A stretch of 64,000 nt of DNA, taken from positions 113,918,746 through 113,982,745 of the forward strand of contig CM057826.1 of the NCBI GenBank assembly GCA_030068075.1, in the 5' to 3' direction. The notes beneath the pieces were generated by a model, which was not told the DNA's origin, did not search any database, and worked only from the letters and a program-made list of their open reading frames with translations. This DNA is from Paguma larvata. Its lineage: Eukaryota; Chordata; Mammalia; Carnivora; Viverridae. Each line of letters starts with the position of its first letter. Positions within the stretch are counted from its first letter, which is position 1. Positions 1 through 13,269 of this stretch are shown one piece after another. A program made the translations under genes and the position numbers.

Positions 1-637
1 GTTGGCAGTAAGTGCTTTTAGGAGGCCGATTAACAGGAAAGTCACCACCCTTTAGCCCAGGACAAACCCCTTGAGAGTTGCAGGGCTAGAACATATTTTT
101 CTTTAGCTTTTTCAATTTCCTAAATAAAGCAAGGGTGACAGTCTAGAAACTAAAAATTCTTTACCCAATTAAAACACAGTTTGTTCACAAACAAGAGGAA
201 CATTTTTTAAAGGTTAGGAAGCTGGGCCAATGAAGGGATCCTACTTGAGAAGTAGAGGAGGGGAGCAAGGTGAATCCAATTTCACATTAAAAAAAAATCT
301 TGGCCAAATAATCTTAACTAGCAATTCAAGTTTATTCATTTCATTAACCATTCTTAGCTTCCCTGTGACAGTGGTTTTTAAATATTCATGGAGGATCATC
401 CTAAGAGTGTATGTAAGCCACTCATTCTCTATTTCTTGTTATCAAGTGGGAATTTGATACCTGCCCAGTTATTCTGTTATATGGACAGAACGAACTGGAT
501 CAGTGAAACTCCCCACAATTGTTTCTATCTGAATAATCATAGTAAGGCCATCCCTTCTGGTCAGAGTGAGTGGAAAATTATAGAACTTCATCTCCTTGTC
601 ATTGTATATGAAATATGAACACTGTTTTGAATTGTTT

Positions 638-700
638 TTCTTTTCTTCCTTTCCTCCTTCCCTTCTTTCCTTCCTTGCCTCCTTCCTTCTTTTCATATTT
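638..700. repeat. TTCC-rich polypyrimidine tract
   Basis: An imperfect run of TTCC and CCTT units. It reads as GGAA-rich on the minus strand, the KCTD16 sense. Confidence 0.85.
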
Positions 701-1372
701 ATTTTCCCTCCTGGGTTTTGCTTGCAGGTTTTAGTTAGTATTAGCATTCAGGATCTTCAACTATCTGAGAGTTTCATAATATTGCATAAGTCAAATTGGA
801 CAAATTTAGCAATTCAGTGACTCAGGATTTTATTGTTGAGATGCAGCTAAATTCACTCATCACTCCATATTCATTTTGGTGGTGTTTAGATGTGCAGTTA
901 ATGAGACTGCCTATGGGGTCATACACACCACCATTAACGTATGGATCATTCTCAGGTTCCTCTGACTCAAACTGCACAAGGCCTGGAAATGAACAATTCT
1001 CCTTGTGAAACTTCATCTTTTTTTTCCCTTCCTTGATGGGTATCATAAGGATACATCTCACTCAGAGATGTGCTCCCATCTACCCACAGTACCAAGAAAT
1101 AAACCTATACTGATGCGGGCTTTCAGTCTGGCAACAAAACAAAAACAAAAATACACAAATATACACAAAATGGAAAGGTGTTGTGGGTGACAGGCAGATG
1201 ACCCATCAGAAGAACCATGGAATCTACTCTGCCCTAGTCCTGTGATTGTTTTCTTTGGGCCTTTTCTCTTAAGATGATGCATAATGTAAGCTTTGACTTC
1301 TTTGTAGTGGAAATAAAGTGAAAGGCAGTGAGAAAACAGGGACCTCTGCGTAGTCCCTCAACAGCAGAATTT

Positions 1373-1552
1373 CTGAAAGGTCCAAGACCACCCCGTCAAA
1401 GTCACTAAAGATACTGGACCAAAATGCAGATTCCTTGGCCCGGCTAGAAGTTTCTGAACCAGACTCTCTGGGGCGAGGGTAAAGGGACCTGCATTTTTAC
1501 AAGTGCTACAAAAGATTTTTGCGCACGCCGAGTATTGAACAACACTGCTAAA
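1373..1552 (+). mobile_element. MER5A-like hAT-Charlie DNA transposon fragment
   Basis: Retains the order of MER5A blocks: AAAATGCAGATTCC, a GAACCAGACTCTCTGGGG block, then a GACCTGCATTTTTACAAG block. Diverged, as expected for a eutherian-age non-autonomous element. Confidence 0.65.
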
Positions 1553-2130
1553 AAGTCTGCAAGGGAGATCACTAGGAAAAGAATCTCCATTCTAATGTAT
1601 GTTGCAAGATGAGAAATATAGATATTTCAAACATATAAGCTCTGTGGTTGCATCACAACGTGGTGATTATTAAAGCTTAAGACTCTTTTCTTTCAGCAGG
1701 GGTGGTGAGCAATAACCATTTCATCTAAAACCAGAGTGATGAAGGCAATATAAATCAAACTCATTCCAGCAGGTTTCATTTGGTCTAATTTCTCTGCAGA
1801 TATTAATCATTGTACAGTCCTGTACAAATGACATCTAACTCCATTTTAACTCAGAATACAGAATACTCACTTGGATTTCTTCTCTCATGTGTTGTTTTGA
1901 CAATATAAAAGAAAATAAATAAATCGGAACAGTGGGCCATCAAGATTGCAAGATGCCAACAATACCAAGACATTAAGGAGAGAAATGACCCATGCTAAAC
2001 CTATAACCCAGCATGCAAATTGGCAAAAGCATTTATCTGCTACAGAGTCACCAGGGGGAAAAAATCTCTCTTCATTTTTCCTTTGAAAATTGCTATGTCA
2101 AGTGGAGGTGACAAAGAATTCTTCCTAAAA

Positions 2131-2149
2131 GACAGACAGACAGACAGAC
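2131..2149. repeat. (GACA)n short tandem repeat
   Basis: About five GACA units in a row. Confidence 0.9.
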
Positions 2150-4310
2150 TCTTACTCATTCTAGCAAAGATCATCTAGAAGACCAAGGTTAGTCAAATTC
2201 CACAGCATGATATCTAGTGGCCGAAAATACCAGCACAGAGTGCTTTGGGTTAATTCGTTACGGTAAATACAAAGTTGGAAGGTTACAACTATAACAAAGG
2301 AAAATGTCTGAGAATCTACGTTTGGCTCCTATTATGGAAGTTGGTGTCAAGTACTTTTGCAAAACATCATATATGCCTTTTCTTTTCCTCACTGGAGCAT
2401 GTTTTGCTTGGAAGAAACAAAGGATAATCAGAGGGGAATCGAAAGCCTAGAGAAGCAAAAGTAATCCAGAAGCACAAGCTGTTGACAACTAAGAGGACCC
2501 ACAATGAAGAACACACATCTGTGCCTAAGAATAAAGGTGCCTTTGAATCAAACAAGGGCAACTGAAGAGTGAAAAACTCCCTTAGTTTTCTTTTAGTAAA
2601 TGTGTCTCCCTAAAGTGAATCAGTTGAGGGTAGACACGGCTAAGGAGGAATAAAGAGTGAAGGGAACACATGATTTGTGCATTGTTCCCCTTTTAATTTA
2701 CTAGGCATGCATTTCCAGTAAGATAACTGCCTACAATCACAAAGGATAACACCACAGCACATTGTGGAAGCCACCTCACTTTGTTGTTTTATGACCACAT
2801 CTCAGTGCAATTTTTTCTTAGCAGGGGGAGGGAGATCATGACACCACAGTGATCTCACGGTTTTATTTTCCTGTCTCCCCTTTTCCTGCTAACCATAAAT
2901 CACTCCCTTTTTGATAGCGGGTAGGAGGACTTGATAACCATGTTCCTGACTCCAGGAGATCCACACACCTGCAGAGTGACATCCCGAGCCTCACTGGATT
3001 GGAGCATCGCAACCTAAGTTGGGGTTCTACACATATGATTCCTCATTCATTCCATCCATCTGATGCTATTATTTTCTTCTTATCGGCAAATTATAGCCCT
3101 CATCATAACCAGTATTTACGAAGGGAACCATATATATCGTTCTGTCCAGAAGTGAACCAGAAGTTCTGAAAGCTATTTTAAGCTCTGGGAAACTGGCACG
3201 AATCAGGGGCAATGGAAAGTTTGATCTTGTAACTCACTTAGCCAGAGCTCATTTCCAGTGTGGCCGGCCACACAGACCTCACCTGATAACTTCACTCAAA
3301 CAAGGGCAGAAGCTTTCCATGGACTTGGTGCCTCCTCAGAGATTTACTGATCAGGTCTATATTCATCTCCATGATCAACACCCAAAGTTGTCTTAGCTCT
3401 TTGGACTACCTGGGGTGGATGTCAGTCTAGAGCTGGCCCAGATTAAAACTGTTACAATTGTTTTAATCAGATTTCCTACCACTAGTTCTGCTCACTGGGG
3501 GTGGGGGGGGGGTCTAAGGATTGCCCACCCAGAAAAAATTCATGGTCAAGGGTCAGAGATGTATGCCATGAACATTTTCTCTGCAGTGTTTGGTTTCCTG
3601 TTGAAAGCAGGCAGTGGAAGCAGTGGGGTTGACGGACATCTTCCCCCTTCTCCGGTTCTTACTAGTGTATCTCTGTCTTGACACCCTTACGGCTGGGTCT
3701 GAAATTTAAGGAAGTCGGAACCCTGGGCATTTCATGTAGATGGCAAACTCCAGTAGGGCCACAGGAATCATCTGACCTAAGTGAGCTTGGGGATATTTTA
3801 TCTTTATTCAATTTCTTCTTGACCATTAAATTCCATTATGCTTTGCAGGATCTCTACTACTGGGATGATGGTATTTTGATATGGTGTTAAGAAACTCTGA
3901 AAGGAAAGAAAACATACTGGTAGGCTTTACAGAACTATGTTGTAGTTAAGAACAAATGCCTGCTAATATATTAATATATAAGAAAACAGCACTTAAATTC
4001 ATTAATGATAATTCTCTTGACATCCCAACTTCCCAAGTGAACTTTCTTTTTCACTTAAGTAGAACTTTAAATTCCATTTGAACCTCAGGACAAGAAAACA
4101 TTGGTTGCATTTGTTGTCCAGAGGTGACAGCAAGAATTACAAAAATTCAGAAAGGTATCCATATACTAAATGGGCTCTAATAACAGGAATCAAGAGAGAA
4201 TCTCATACATAATAAATGTGCATCAACAAAGTATTTCGAAAGGAAGCGAGTGGTCATTATTTTCCCTCCTACAGACATCATCCAGTTGCCTTTATTACCT
4301 GTGATACGTA

Positions 4311-4333
4311 TACACATACACACACACACACAA
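4311..4333. repeat. (CA)n microsatellite, interrupted
   Basis: TACACATA followed by an uninterrupted CA run. Confidence 0.9.
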
Positions 4334-5850
4334 TAAGAAATAAAAATAGGAGTGCTTGGCACACAAATAATGATTGACAAATTATTGTTTGAGTTCCCAC
4401 TGAAATGCATGAGGAATGCCGAAAATGAAAACTGGTCTTTTAATCCTCATTTACCAGAAGCCTATGGAAGACCTATTAGTACATTTATAGAGTACAGAAT
4501 CATATGGATAGATGGCTGTTAACAGTTTCTTTTTGGCTGTGTCTGTACAGGTCAAAGATGGGCTTGAGAAAGGTAGTTGAGAAAGCCAAACCTTCAATTT
4601 TGAAGCTCTAATTATCTAGTTGGGTTGTGCATACACATCAGGGAAGTGACAGCCACATCAGAGGACAGACACAGCCAAATCCCAGAATCCCAAAGGCAAG
4701 ACCAGCTACAAGGAAGTCACAATGTAGTACTATAGTTTTAAAAGGTTATGAGAAATTAGGTGGTGTGTGGAATGCACGTCCCTCTTAAAGAAACAACAAA
4801 AGGCTGGACTCTGATTCAAGCCTTGTGTGATCTTACTTCCACAGCTACACAGGAACACAGAGAACTGAATGTGGATTACATGAAAAGGCCACACCTTTCA
4901 CACAAGGGCAGTAAGCACTCTGAAAACATTGAGGAGGGAGGTAACTCAGCTCAGGGTAGAGGTGGCCGAGGGTGGGGTCACGGAGTCCGTGTGGATAGGA
5001 AAGTCTGTTTCTTTACCGCGAAGAATGTTTTACTTGCTCTTCTCACCCTCTCCTAGTGCAGAGAAAGAGCAAAACCGTAAAATGGAGCCTGAAGGTGTTC
5101 ATTTCGAAATAAGGAAGACAATTTGTTGACAACGAGGGTTACTTGATGTTGGAAAGTGTTGCCGAGAGAGGCTGGGAAATCTTCCCAGAAGGGTTTTAAA
5201 AAAGGAGCTGAGGCTCCTCTGTCTGAAGGAGTCTAAGAGATGGCTGCTGGGAGCAAGGGTGTTCCCTTGGGACGCCCAGGCCCTGCGGACATGTGCACTG
5301 TGTGTGTGTACATACACCGTTGTGCTTGTGCGCACAAATACTCGTGCGTACATCGTCAAATAAAGTGGCACGTAACAGATTTGAGTGAAAAGTCATATAA
5401 ATCTGCCATTTCCCCCATACCTCATAAGCAAAAAGGAAAAGGAAAACGGAAAAAAAAATCCGAACCTATGCCATTGGGCCAGATCTCTTTCTACCACGTT
5501 CTCATTCAGAGGAGGGAGGTAGAAGATGAGAGAAAACCCCAGTTTGGGACAGAGGACTCCCAGGGCCTCTCAGCTACTCTCGTGTAGCTGGCTGTCCTTA
5601 TACATAAGATACTCAGCACACGGGACCCAGTGAACAAACGAACATGGAACCAAAAAGAGATTTTCTTGTAATCCCACATCTGGAAAGAAACCTACCCTGT
5701 GGATTTAAATGTTAAGGTGAACTAGGTAAACAGGCAGTAGTGCATCAATGGGCTACTGTGTTCTTGCAAACGTGTTGTTAGTTGTTACTTTTCTTTTCCA
5801 ATGTGAATTTCCCTAGGAGGTTTATTTCCCAATGGTGACGCAACGTCTTT

Positions 5851-5880
5851 CTTCTCCCCCCCTCCCCCCCCGCCCCTCCC

Positions 5881-5883
<3 letters not shown>
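5851..5883 (-). promoter_or_regulatory. G-rich tract at the KCTD16 stop codon (quadruplex-type motif)
   Basis: On the transcript strand the TAG stop runs directly into four G runs of about 4 (counting the stop codon's G), 4, 8 and 7, separated by single A, C and A. This meets the usual four-run criterion for a G-quadruplex, and single-base loops favour stability. Whether it folds in RNA is inference. Homopolymer lengths here may also be affected by sequencing error. Confidence 0.7.
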
Positions 5884-6495
<612 letters not shown>

Positions 6496-6617
6496 CTAAA
6501 GCCGAAAGGAGGAAGTTAGCGGTCTGCTGTGCACCAGGAAGGACAGCATCATGCCTAGGTCCACAGGCATGGCGATCAGTTGCTCGGCTAACCTTACTAA
6601 CCTTATCACCTGGGTAG

Positions 6618-6762
6618 TCCCCTTACCTTCTCAAAGCTTCGGGAAGTGAGGATAATCACTTTCCTACTACCTTGAGTTGTAGGGAGGATTTAAATAAATC
6701 AAGTGAAATGCTTAAGGCAGGGCGTGGCATTTACCTTCAGTAAATGCTACCGGGTTTTACTG
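6618..6762 (+). mobile_element. MIR SINE, plus orientation
   Basis: Diverged MIR core and 3' part: GAGGATAATCACTTTCCTACTACC, GGGAGGATTTAAATAAATCAAGTG and TGGCATTTACCTTCAGTAAATG follow the MIR consensus order. Confidence 0.7.
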
Positions 6763-6914
6763 TGGCTGAAGTTAAACCCGGATCCGAAGCTCCTCGTCAC
6801 TGCGGTCAGCCACCAGAGGGGAAGAGTCAGGGAGGACTTACTTGGCTCCAGCCCCCACGCAGGCTGTGCACAGCCATCGACCCATGGGAGCCGCATAATT
6901 CTACAAGCTCAGTA

Positions 6915-7025
6915 GCTCCACTCCTAGTTCCCATACAAGGAAATGAAGACAGACCCTGCGGATTTAAGAAACCTGCCCTACTTTGTATGTTTTCCAAGTG
7001 ACGGAGCTGAGATTTGAATGCAACT
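6915..7025 (-). mobile_element. MIR SINE fragment, minus orientation
   Basis: Contains AGGAAATGAAGACAGA, a degraded AACCTGCCC block and GTGACGGAGCTGAGATTTGAATG, which match the reverse complement of MIR. Confidence 0.6.
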
Positions 7026-7372
7026 TTCCCAAATACCATAACCAAAGCAATTAATCATTTTTCTTCAATTTGCCTGACTGTAAAAATTCCTGCTTTTCTT
7101 TAAAAAGCACTGTCAGGGTTTAACTTCTCTCTGAAGTCTTTGTTCACCTCTCCTCAGAAATATTGGTCACTTTTTTCCTCTGACTTATGGTTTTATTTTC
7201 TAAGTGCCTCTATTACTGCACATATCACATTTTGTTATAATTCTTTTTTACGTTATGAATTTCAGCTATTCACCACGAGCTCCCTGAAGTGGGCGCAGCA
7301 AAGGGTCCAGTGTTGTAACCCCAGCAAATAGCTCAGTGTATAGTGTACGAACTCCATAAAAGACTGTATATC

Positions 7373-7590
7373 CTGGCGCGCCTGGGTGGCTCAGTTGGTT
7401 ACATGTCCGACTTCAGCTCAGGTCATGATCTCACGGTTCGTAGGTTTGAGCCCCGCGACAGGCTCTGTGCTGACAGCTCGGAGCCTGGAGCCTGCGTCAG
7501 ATTCTGTGTCTTCCTCACTTTCTACCTCTTCCCCTGCTCACGCTCTGTGTCTCTCTCTCTCAAAAATAAAATAAAAAATCATAAAAAAAA
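7373..7590 (+). mobile_element. Carnivore tRNA-Lys SINE (felid type) with target-site duplication
   Basis: Full-length element: GCGCCTGGGTGGCTCAG (A-box region), GGTTTGAGCCCC (B-box region), the GGCTCTGTGCTGACAGCTC body, a TC-rich tract and an A-rich tail. It is flanked by AAAAGACTGTAT at 7358-7369 and 7589-7600, a 12-bp duplication showing L1-mediated insertion. Confidence 0.95.
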
Positions 7591-7600
7591 AAGACTGTAT

Positions 7601-10087
7601 CCTAACAGTAATTTTTAAACTTTTAAATCCTGGATCTAGACATACCCGAAGCTGGTACTGTCAGTAGGCTTTTAAGCCACATGATCCAGTGTATTATAAT
7701 TAAGCCAGTGTGAGTTGTTCTCTTCCTATTCCCCTCAGTCTTGGCTCATGGCACTGCATTCAGCTCTTTGGAGACAAACCCATTTTTCAGATACACAGTT
7801 GGTGACTCTCGGAACTAGAAAATCTACAATTAGGGCACAAAGCAGGTTCCTAAACATGGGTCACCGCTCCCAACCTTTCATCCTCTCAACAGTCTTCTTA
7901 GACTCATGAACTTGATACTATTTACTCATCATCCGTTACATGCTGGGCATTTCATATAGCTCATCGCACTTAGGCCGTAAAAAATAAAGGGAAATGAATC
8001 CCCTTTTTGCTGCTAATATTGAGGACGAGGGTAATGTAGTATCGTTATTTGTTTAAAAGGAGACCCAGTTTTGAGTGGTGCTCTATCTTATTCTCATAAA
8101 TAATGAATCACATTATAATAAGATCCCACTTCGGTGCCATTTCTAACATGGTCAAAGTAGAGGAAACCTAAAATGGAAGAAAAAACCATTTGAAAAGTTA
8201 TGTCCTGTCTTCTTATAAAAGGCCTGTCATCCACCTATCTAAATGATTTAAATATTTATAGCAACTTAGCTTAAACATTTTCCAGAGGGAGTTAAAAAAA
8301 AATAAAAAAGAGTCCCTGTGAATCGCAACTCTACAATTATCTCTGAAGTATACCCGCTCTTTCAGACCACTTGTTAAAATGTGACTGAGTAATCATTGTA
8401 TTTATACACCCATTAAATGCAATGCAACAATCCAATTAGCCAAAAGGAATCACCACAGCAATAAAGTCTACTTCTCCCAGGCTATTACCAATAAATATCT
8501 TCCATGCAGCAGGGAAAATGCTCAACGTGTACCAGCTGGTGACTGAAAATGTTTTGTCTGCCAGCCCAGATTCTGAGGGTACCGTTTTTCTCCTTCCGAA
8601 GGCAGAATCTGCCTCTACCTCTCCAAACCCAGCCATCCCTATACTAATATGACTGATGGAGAAATGGCTCGAACGCACTGGGCCAAAAAAAAAAAAAAGT
8701 AATCGTATTAACCCAGAGCTGGTCAAGTTTGATCCTTTTTGAGAAAAGTGCAGACACTGACCTAAATCTTAAGGAAAAGAAAGGAGAGGAAAGAAGAGAC
8801 AGACAGAAAGGAGAGAAGGAAGAAGTATGTACTGAGATCTGCCTGCCCATTATCTGACAACGTTCGGCCATAAACTCTGCTGAACCAGTAGAAATGAATG
8901 CGAGCCTGTGTTCTTCCCCTGAGAGTTCCCTTCCCTGCCATAAAGTCGTTTCCTTCAGTGGACTTGGAGGGAAACCTGGGGCTTTTCTAAAAGTCAATTC
9001 AGTAACACAGACACCATCACGGGAGGGAGCGCTGGGTGTGTTGTGGAAAAACGTACACAACCGTCACTGCACATCCAAGCCGGGAACCTGGGACGCGTGC
9101 GGCAACCCCTGCTAATCGCCGGGCTGACCCTGGATTCCAATGGCAGCTGGGATTCTCCAGCTTCCGGGCAAAGAGAAGTATCACTTTCCACTTCTTCTAG
9201 GAGCTACCACTATTAAAGGGAAATTGAACAACTTAATTTTAGTGCAGCCCATTATACTGCCACGTGTTTCAATATTTTATGAGAACGTTTGAATGTTTTA
9301 CCATTTTTGGCAAGATAATTCATGAGAAGGCTTCTGAAGTCTACACATTAGGTCGGAATCAAGGAAGGGGATGTTATTAACCCAGCTGGAGATGCTGTGT
9401 GAAGAGTCATCAAGAAATGTGAAAGATACTCAAACGTAAGAAGCTAAACACCACTCTGTTGCTTTTTTGGGAAGCCTTGTCTCTCTGATTACCCCCTTCC
9501 CAAGAACATAGCCAGAGCAGAGCTTTTTGTCCGGAACCGAGAAGTGATATGTGTGGGCGCTGGCCACATCTGCCCTTGTAGTCCCACCGACCTGCGCTCG
9601 GCAGTCCTGACAGATGTGGAAAGATCTGCGAAAGATCAACCCTTCTGTAACTCAAGGTGTTCTAGGAACCCCCAATGATAGCCAATTATTATCTCATCAA
9701 TACCTTGGTACTTCAAATTACAACATACTTTTGCTCCCAATCTGCTGAGGTTTCTACAGGGGCTGGAACAATTCTCTCCATTTGAAGAGAAAATAGGTTA
9801 CAAGTGATTAGCCAGATATAGAGAGAAAACCATTTCATCCTAAGAAAAGTCTGATTTATTGATACTAAAATATCCAAAAAAAATCTACTGTTTTTTGAGG
9901 GGTTTATTAACTGGCTAATGGTCAAAGAGCACAATGGCTCTACATTACTTTTAAATGAACCAGTGCTGCATTTGTTGGATATCCTATGATTTGTGGTGCC
10001 TGGCCCAGAAGAGAGGTTTGGTAAAAATGTTCCAGGAATGAAATAACGAGCCTGAACAGCTGAATTGCATTGAGATCCTAACATGGC
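7601..10087. other. KCTD16 intron, mostly unique sequence
   Basis: No gene or clear repeat recognised. Open frames here, the longest about 138 codons (minus, 8644-9060), show no recognisable domain and no splice context. The AT-rich segment at 8380-8470, with a CCAATTAGCC core, looks non-repetitive and is a candidate conserved element. Confidence 0.5.
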
Positions 10088-10500
10088 ACAGACTGCAGGC
10101 TCCAGAATCAGCCCCTCACCTTGGTCAGTTGGGATAAATTACTTCACCTCTCTGAACCTCAGTTTCCTCATCTGAAAAATAAGGCGAGGGGCGCCTGGGT
10201 GGCTCAGTCAGTTAAGGGTCTGACTCTTGATTTCAGCTCAGGCCATGATCTCAGGGTGGTGAGATCGAGCCCAGCATTGGGCTCCGTGCTGGGCGCGGAA
10301 CCCGCTTACGATTCTCTTTCTCCCTCTCCCTCTACCCCTCTCTCATGCTCGTGCATGTGCGAGAGTGCTGCTTCTCTGTATAAAAACATAAAATAAAATA
10401 AGACTAATAATAGTATCTCCTTCACAGAGGTTTTCAAAAAATGGGACAATTAATAGAAAGGTGTTTCATGGTTTCCAGCACCCAGTAAGTATTCCATTCA
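10088..10500 (+). mobile_element. MIR SINE split by a later SINE insertion
   Basis: The left part (to 10186) carries ACTTCACCTCTCTGAACC followed by a CAGTTTCCTCATCTG block, both hallmark MIR sequence. The right part (from 10401) resumes with ACTAATAATAGTATCTCC and ends in the CACCCAGTAAGTATTC block. The 214-bp gap is a carnivore SINE. Confidence 0.85.
10187..10400 (+). mobile_element. Carnivore tRNA-Lys SINE nested in a MIR
   Basis: GGGGCGCCTGGGTGGCTCAG start. It has the older subtype wording ACTCTTGATTTCAGCTCAGG and CTCAGGGTGGTGAGATCGAG, then a TC-rich tract and an A-rich tail. AAAATAAG-type sequence occurs on both sides. Confidence 0.93.
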
Positions 10501-12439
10501 CATGTACATGAGTGCTCTACTAAAAGCCAGACACTAACCTACATAAACAAAACCAATCAGGAGCCTGTTAGATACGATTAGTACATTTCCACCGATATGC
10601 TATACAACCAGTTGTTAGGCCTGGCTAGAACAGCACGTGAGGAAGGACCTGAATGCTGAAACTGGACTCACCAAGAAAATGTATGATGACGTTTAGTAAT
10701 GTCTGTTGCTGTGGGACTGGAGGGTAACCGCAAGCACCGGCAGTGTCCAGCACATAGTCTGTGACCAGAGGAGAGTTTGGGAAAGAAGTTTCCTTTACCA
10801 TACAGTGCTTAGAGCTTCGCAAATGGATGAGTCTTCCGAGATAAAAATTTACTTGAAGACACATAAAATAAATTTAAACCCAGAGCAGGGAGTAATTTGT
10901 AGTTTGGATTAAATGGGAAGGAGCAGGACCCTCAATTGCCCTGAGTCCTTAAAGCTCAAATCTTCCAACATTTTACAACTTGGAAAAATTGCGCACCAGT
11001 CAAGCGAACTGTACAACTGTATGTGGCCCCTTTCGATTACAGCCCTAACGGCATAAGTCCTTACTGATAAAGAAGGAATAACAGAGGAAAGACTACAGAA
11101 TATTTCTCCCCTATGAAAAATTCAAACCGAGCCGAGTGCAACATGACTTAGCAAACTCACAAAGTGCTTATGCATTTTTAAAAGAGAGAGTTCTGCAATC
11201 TACCCGCACTTCAAATCCTCCACCTGCTAATGGCCGAGAGCACAAAGCACATCCTTTACAGCGACAGCTGGGAAAACTGCTCCCCCCCCACCTCCCCGTC
11301 TTCCCTGTCAATGATGTAGGAGCCTGCCGGTCTGGGAGCTAGGTGGCCAGATTTAATTTATTGAGGCTGCTGAAAGACTTTCTCGGTACCCCGGCTGAAA
11401 AGTCAATAATGGCCAAATTGATGTTTTTATAATTCTGCTAGCCTTGGAAAAGATATTTCATAGTAGAGACCGGGAATAGGCAGGCTGCGCAAGCTTCAGA
11501 GAGAAATGCATTTTCAAGCTTGGAAACCATCCTTTCTTGCTTCCTTTGCCACTCATGGGCATTTGGCCTTGGATGGGCCCAGCTGGGGCTCCTCATGGAG
11601 AGGTGGCGAATTTGGGTAAGAGCAGACGGTTATATCAGTCCTGCAACCGTCAGGGCCTGTCAAGAAAATGGGCATCCTACCTGTAATCTTAAGAGGAAGA
11701 ATTGAATACAAGGAATTGGCTAAACAGGTATTGGAGGAATGAGAAAAAGATGCAGAGAGACAGCACTGAAGCAAGACAAATATAGTGACTGCAGGAGGCA
11801 GCTACGACACTTAGGGCTGGGGAGACAGATCAAAGACAGAGTTACTAGAAACTGGAAGCTTGCAAGAGCCACCGTGTGGAGGTGGGACCCAGGCATCTGA
11901 GGAGGGCATGTGCCCTGCTGGTCCTGGTATGTCTGAAGGGCCTCACTCCACAGAGCACAGAACAAAACAAAGTTGGGAACTGGGGCCAATTGCTTCTGAG
12001 GTAAATAAAAGCTGGGTTACAAATACAAGCAGCGAGCAGACAAGGAGTCCCTCCTCTCTGTTCATGCCTAACAGTCTTCATCTGGCAACCTCCACGGACA
12101 GCACAGAACCCACCAGGAAGCCCGCTGGGCAAATGCAGAGTGCGATGAGCTGAATCCCTGCCCCAGCATCACAGCAGAACAGGGAGGGGCGGGCTTGGGG
12201 CTCAGAGACAACAGCTTAATAAGAGCCCACTGACGCTGCCGAGGTGGAAAGAAAAGAAAGACAGAGTTCCTGACCTGCTGGGACAGGGGCTCAAACACAG
12301 CAGTCAAGAAATGGAAATGACAGAAAACCATCACCTCAGTTCTGTTCCTGCCCTTCTGCCCTTTCTTACACCTTAGGGTTTTGTATTTGTTCTCCTTCTG
12401 CCACACTTACTTCTCTGATTGTCACCTGCTTTGTTCTTT
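10501..12439. other. KCTD16 intron, unique sequence
   Basis: No gene or clear repeat recognised. The 11350-11470 segment is unique and AT-rich, with TTTAATTTATTGAGG, GTCAATAATGGCCAAATTG and TTTTTATAATTCTGC, resembling conserved non-coding elements. The remainder is unremarkable. Confidence 0.5.
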
Positions 12440-12690
12440 TTTGTCCTCCCATGCTTGGCTCAGATGTCATTCTCTCAGCGCAGCCTCACCTCTATCCCCC
12501 AACCAGATCGAAGCCAGTCCCTGCCTCTACCCACCTCTTCTGCACCACCGCAATGTGTAACTATGGATGTGTTTCCACACTTATTTGTTTAATGTCTGTT
12601 TCCCACACCCGACCGTAAGGTCAGTGTTTGTTCCTTTCTGCATTTTAATGCACACTCTAGGCCACATATAGACCAGGGTTTGAAGGCACA
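12440..12690 (+). mobile_element. L2 LINE 3' fragment, plus orientation
   Basis: GGCTCAGATGTCATTCTCTC, then TTATTTGTTTAATGTCTGTTT and a CCGTAAGGTCAGTG block, follow the order of the L2 3' end. Confidence 0.65.
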
Positions 12691-12863
12691 GAGTACTAGA
12701 GGCCCAGAAAACATCTGCATGAAAAATGAATAGGAGAGGAAATGGATGAGGTGTAAAGAAAATAATTTTTGGTTTAGAGTGTGTAAGAGAGACAGTAAAC
12801 CTTACACACACACACAGAGGAATGAAAAATCTGACATGCAAAGGTAATTAAAATGGAAAATGA

Positions 12864-13062
12864 CGGGTGCCTGGGAGGCTCAGTCCGTTGAACATCCAAT
12901 TGCAGCCTAGGTCATGATCTTACAGTCTGTGGATTAGAGCCCTGCATTGCGCTCTGGGCTGACAGCTCGGAGTCTGGAGCCTGCTTTGGATTCTGTGTCT
13001 CCCTCTCTCTCTGCCCCTCTCCCACTCATTCTCTCTGTCTCTCAAAAATAAACACTAAAAAA
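12864..13062 (+). mobile_element. Carnivore SINE with target-site duplication
   Basis: GGGTGCCTGGGAGGCTCAG start, TGACAGCTCGGAGTCTGGAG body, TC-rich tract and AAAAATAAACACTAAA tail. The flanks are ATTAAAATGGAAAAT (12847-12861) and ATTACAATGGAAAAT (13063-13077). Confidence 0.93.
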
Positions 13063-13137
13063 ATTACAATGGAAAATATTTAGGCACATCATTAGACATT
13101 TAAAATGCATGTGACAATAGTGTGCTGACCAGCATAT

Positions 13138-13232
13138 CCAGAATTGAATAAATGCATGTATGTACGTGTGTTTGTGTGTATGTATATATATATACACATA
13201 TTATATATACACAATATATATATATATTTTAA
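13138..13232. repeat. TG/TA-rich simple repeat, potentially hairpin-forming
   Basis: Alternating TGTATGTA, (TA)n and ACACATAT blocks, largely self-complementary. Confidence 0.85.
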
Positions 13233-13269
13233 TTAATCATTCAATTATTTATTGATATAAAAAATCCTT

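Larger units (their letters stand above)
1..5850 (-). other. KCTD16 3' UTR and downstream region, extent unknown
   Basis: This lies downstream of the KCTD16 stop and has no supported gene. It should hold the 3' UTR, but I cannot place the polyadenylation site: several minus-strand AATAAA hexamers exist (for example 5821-5826, 3804-3809, about 697 and about 330) and none stands out. The only interspersed repeat I recognise is a MER5A-like piece at 1373-1552. Simple repeats occur at 638-700, 2131-2149 and 4311-4333. No carnivore SINE or L1 is present. Confidence 0.6.

Noticed and set aside
5821..5826. AATAAA on the minus strand 55 nt after the KCTD16 stop
   Set aside because: It would give an unusually short 3' UTR, and no U/GU-rich downstream element follows; not called as the poly(A) site.
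8644..9060. 138-codon minus-strand frame
   Set aside because: No recognised domain, no splice-site or codon-bias support, low-complexity F/S-rich middle; chance frame.
12092..12105. CCACGGACAGCACA resembling the right half of a REST/NRSF site
   Set aside because: The left half-site is absent at canonical spacing.
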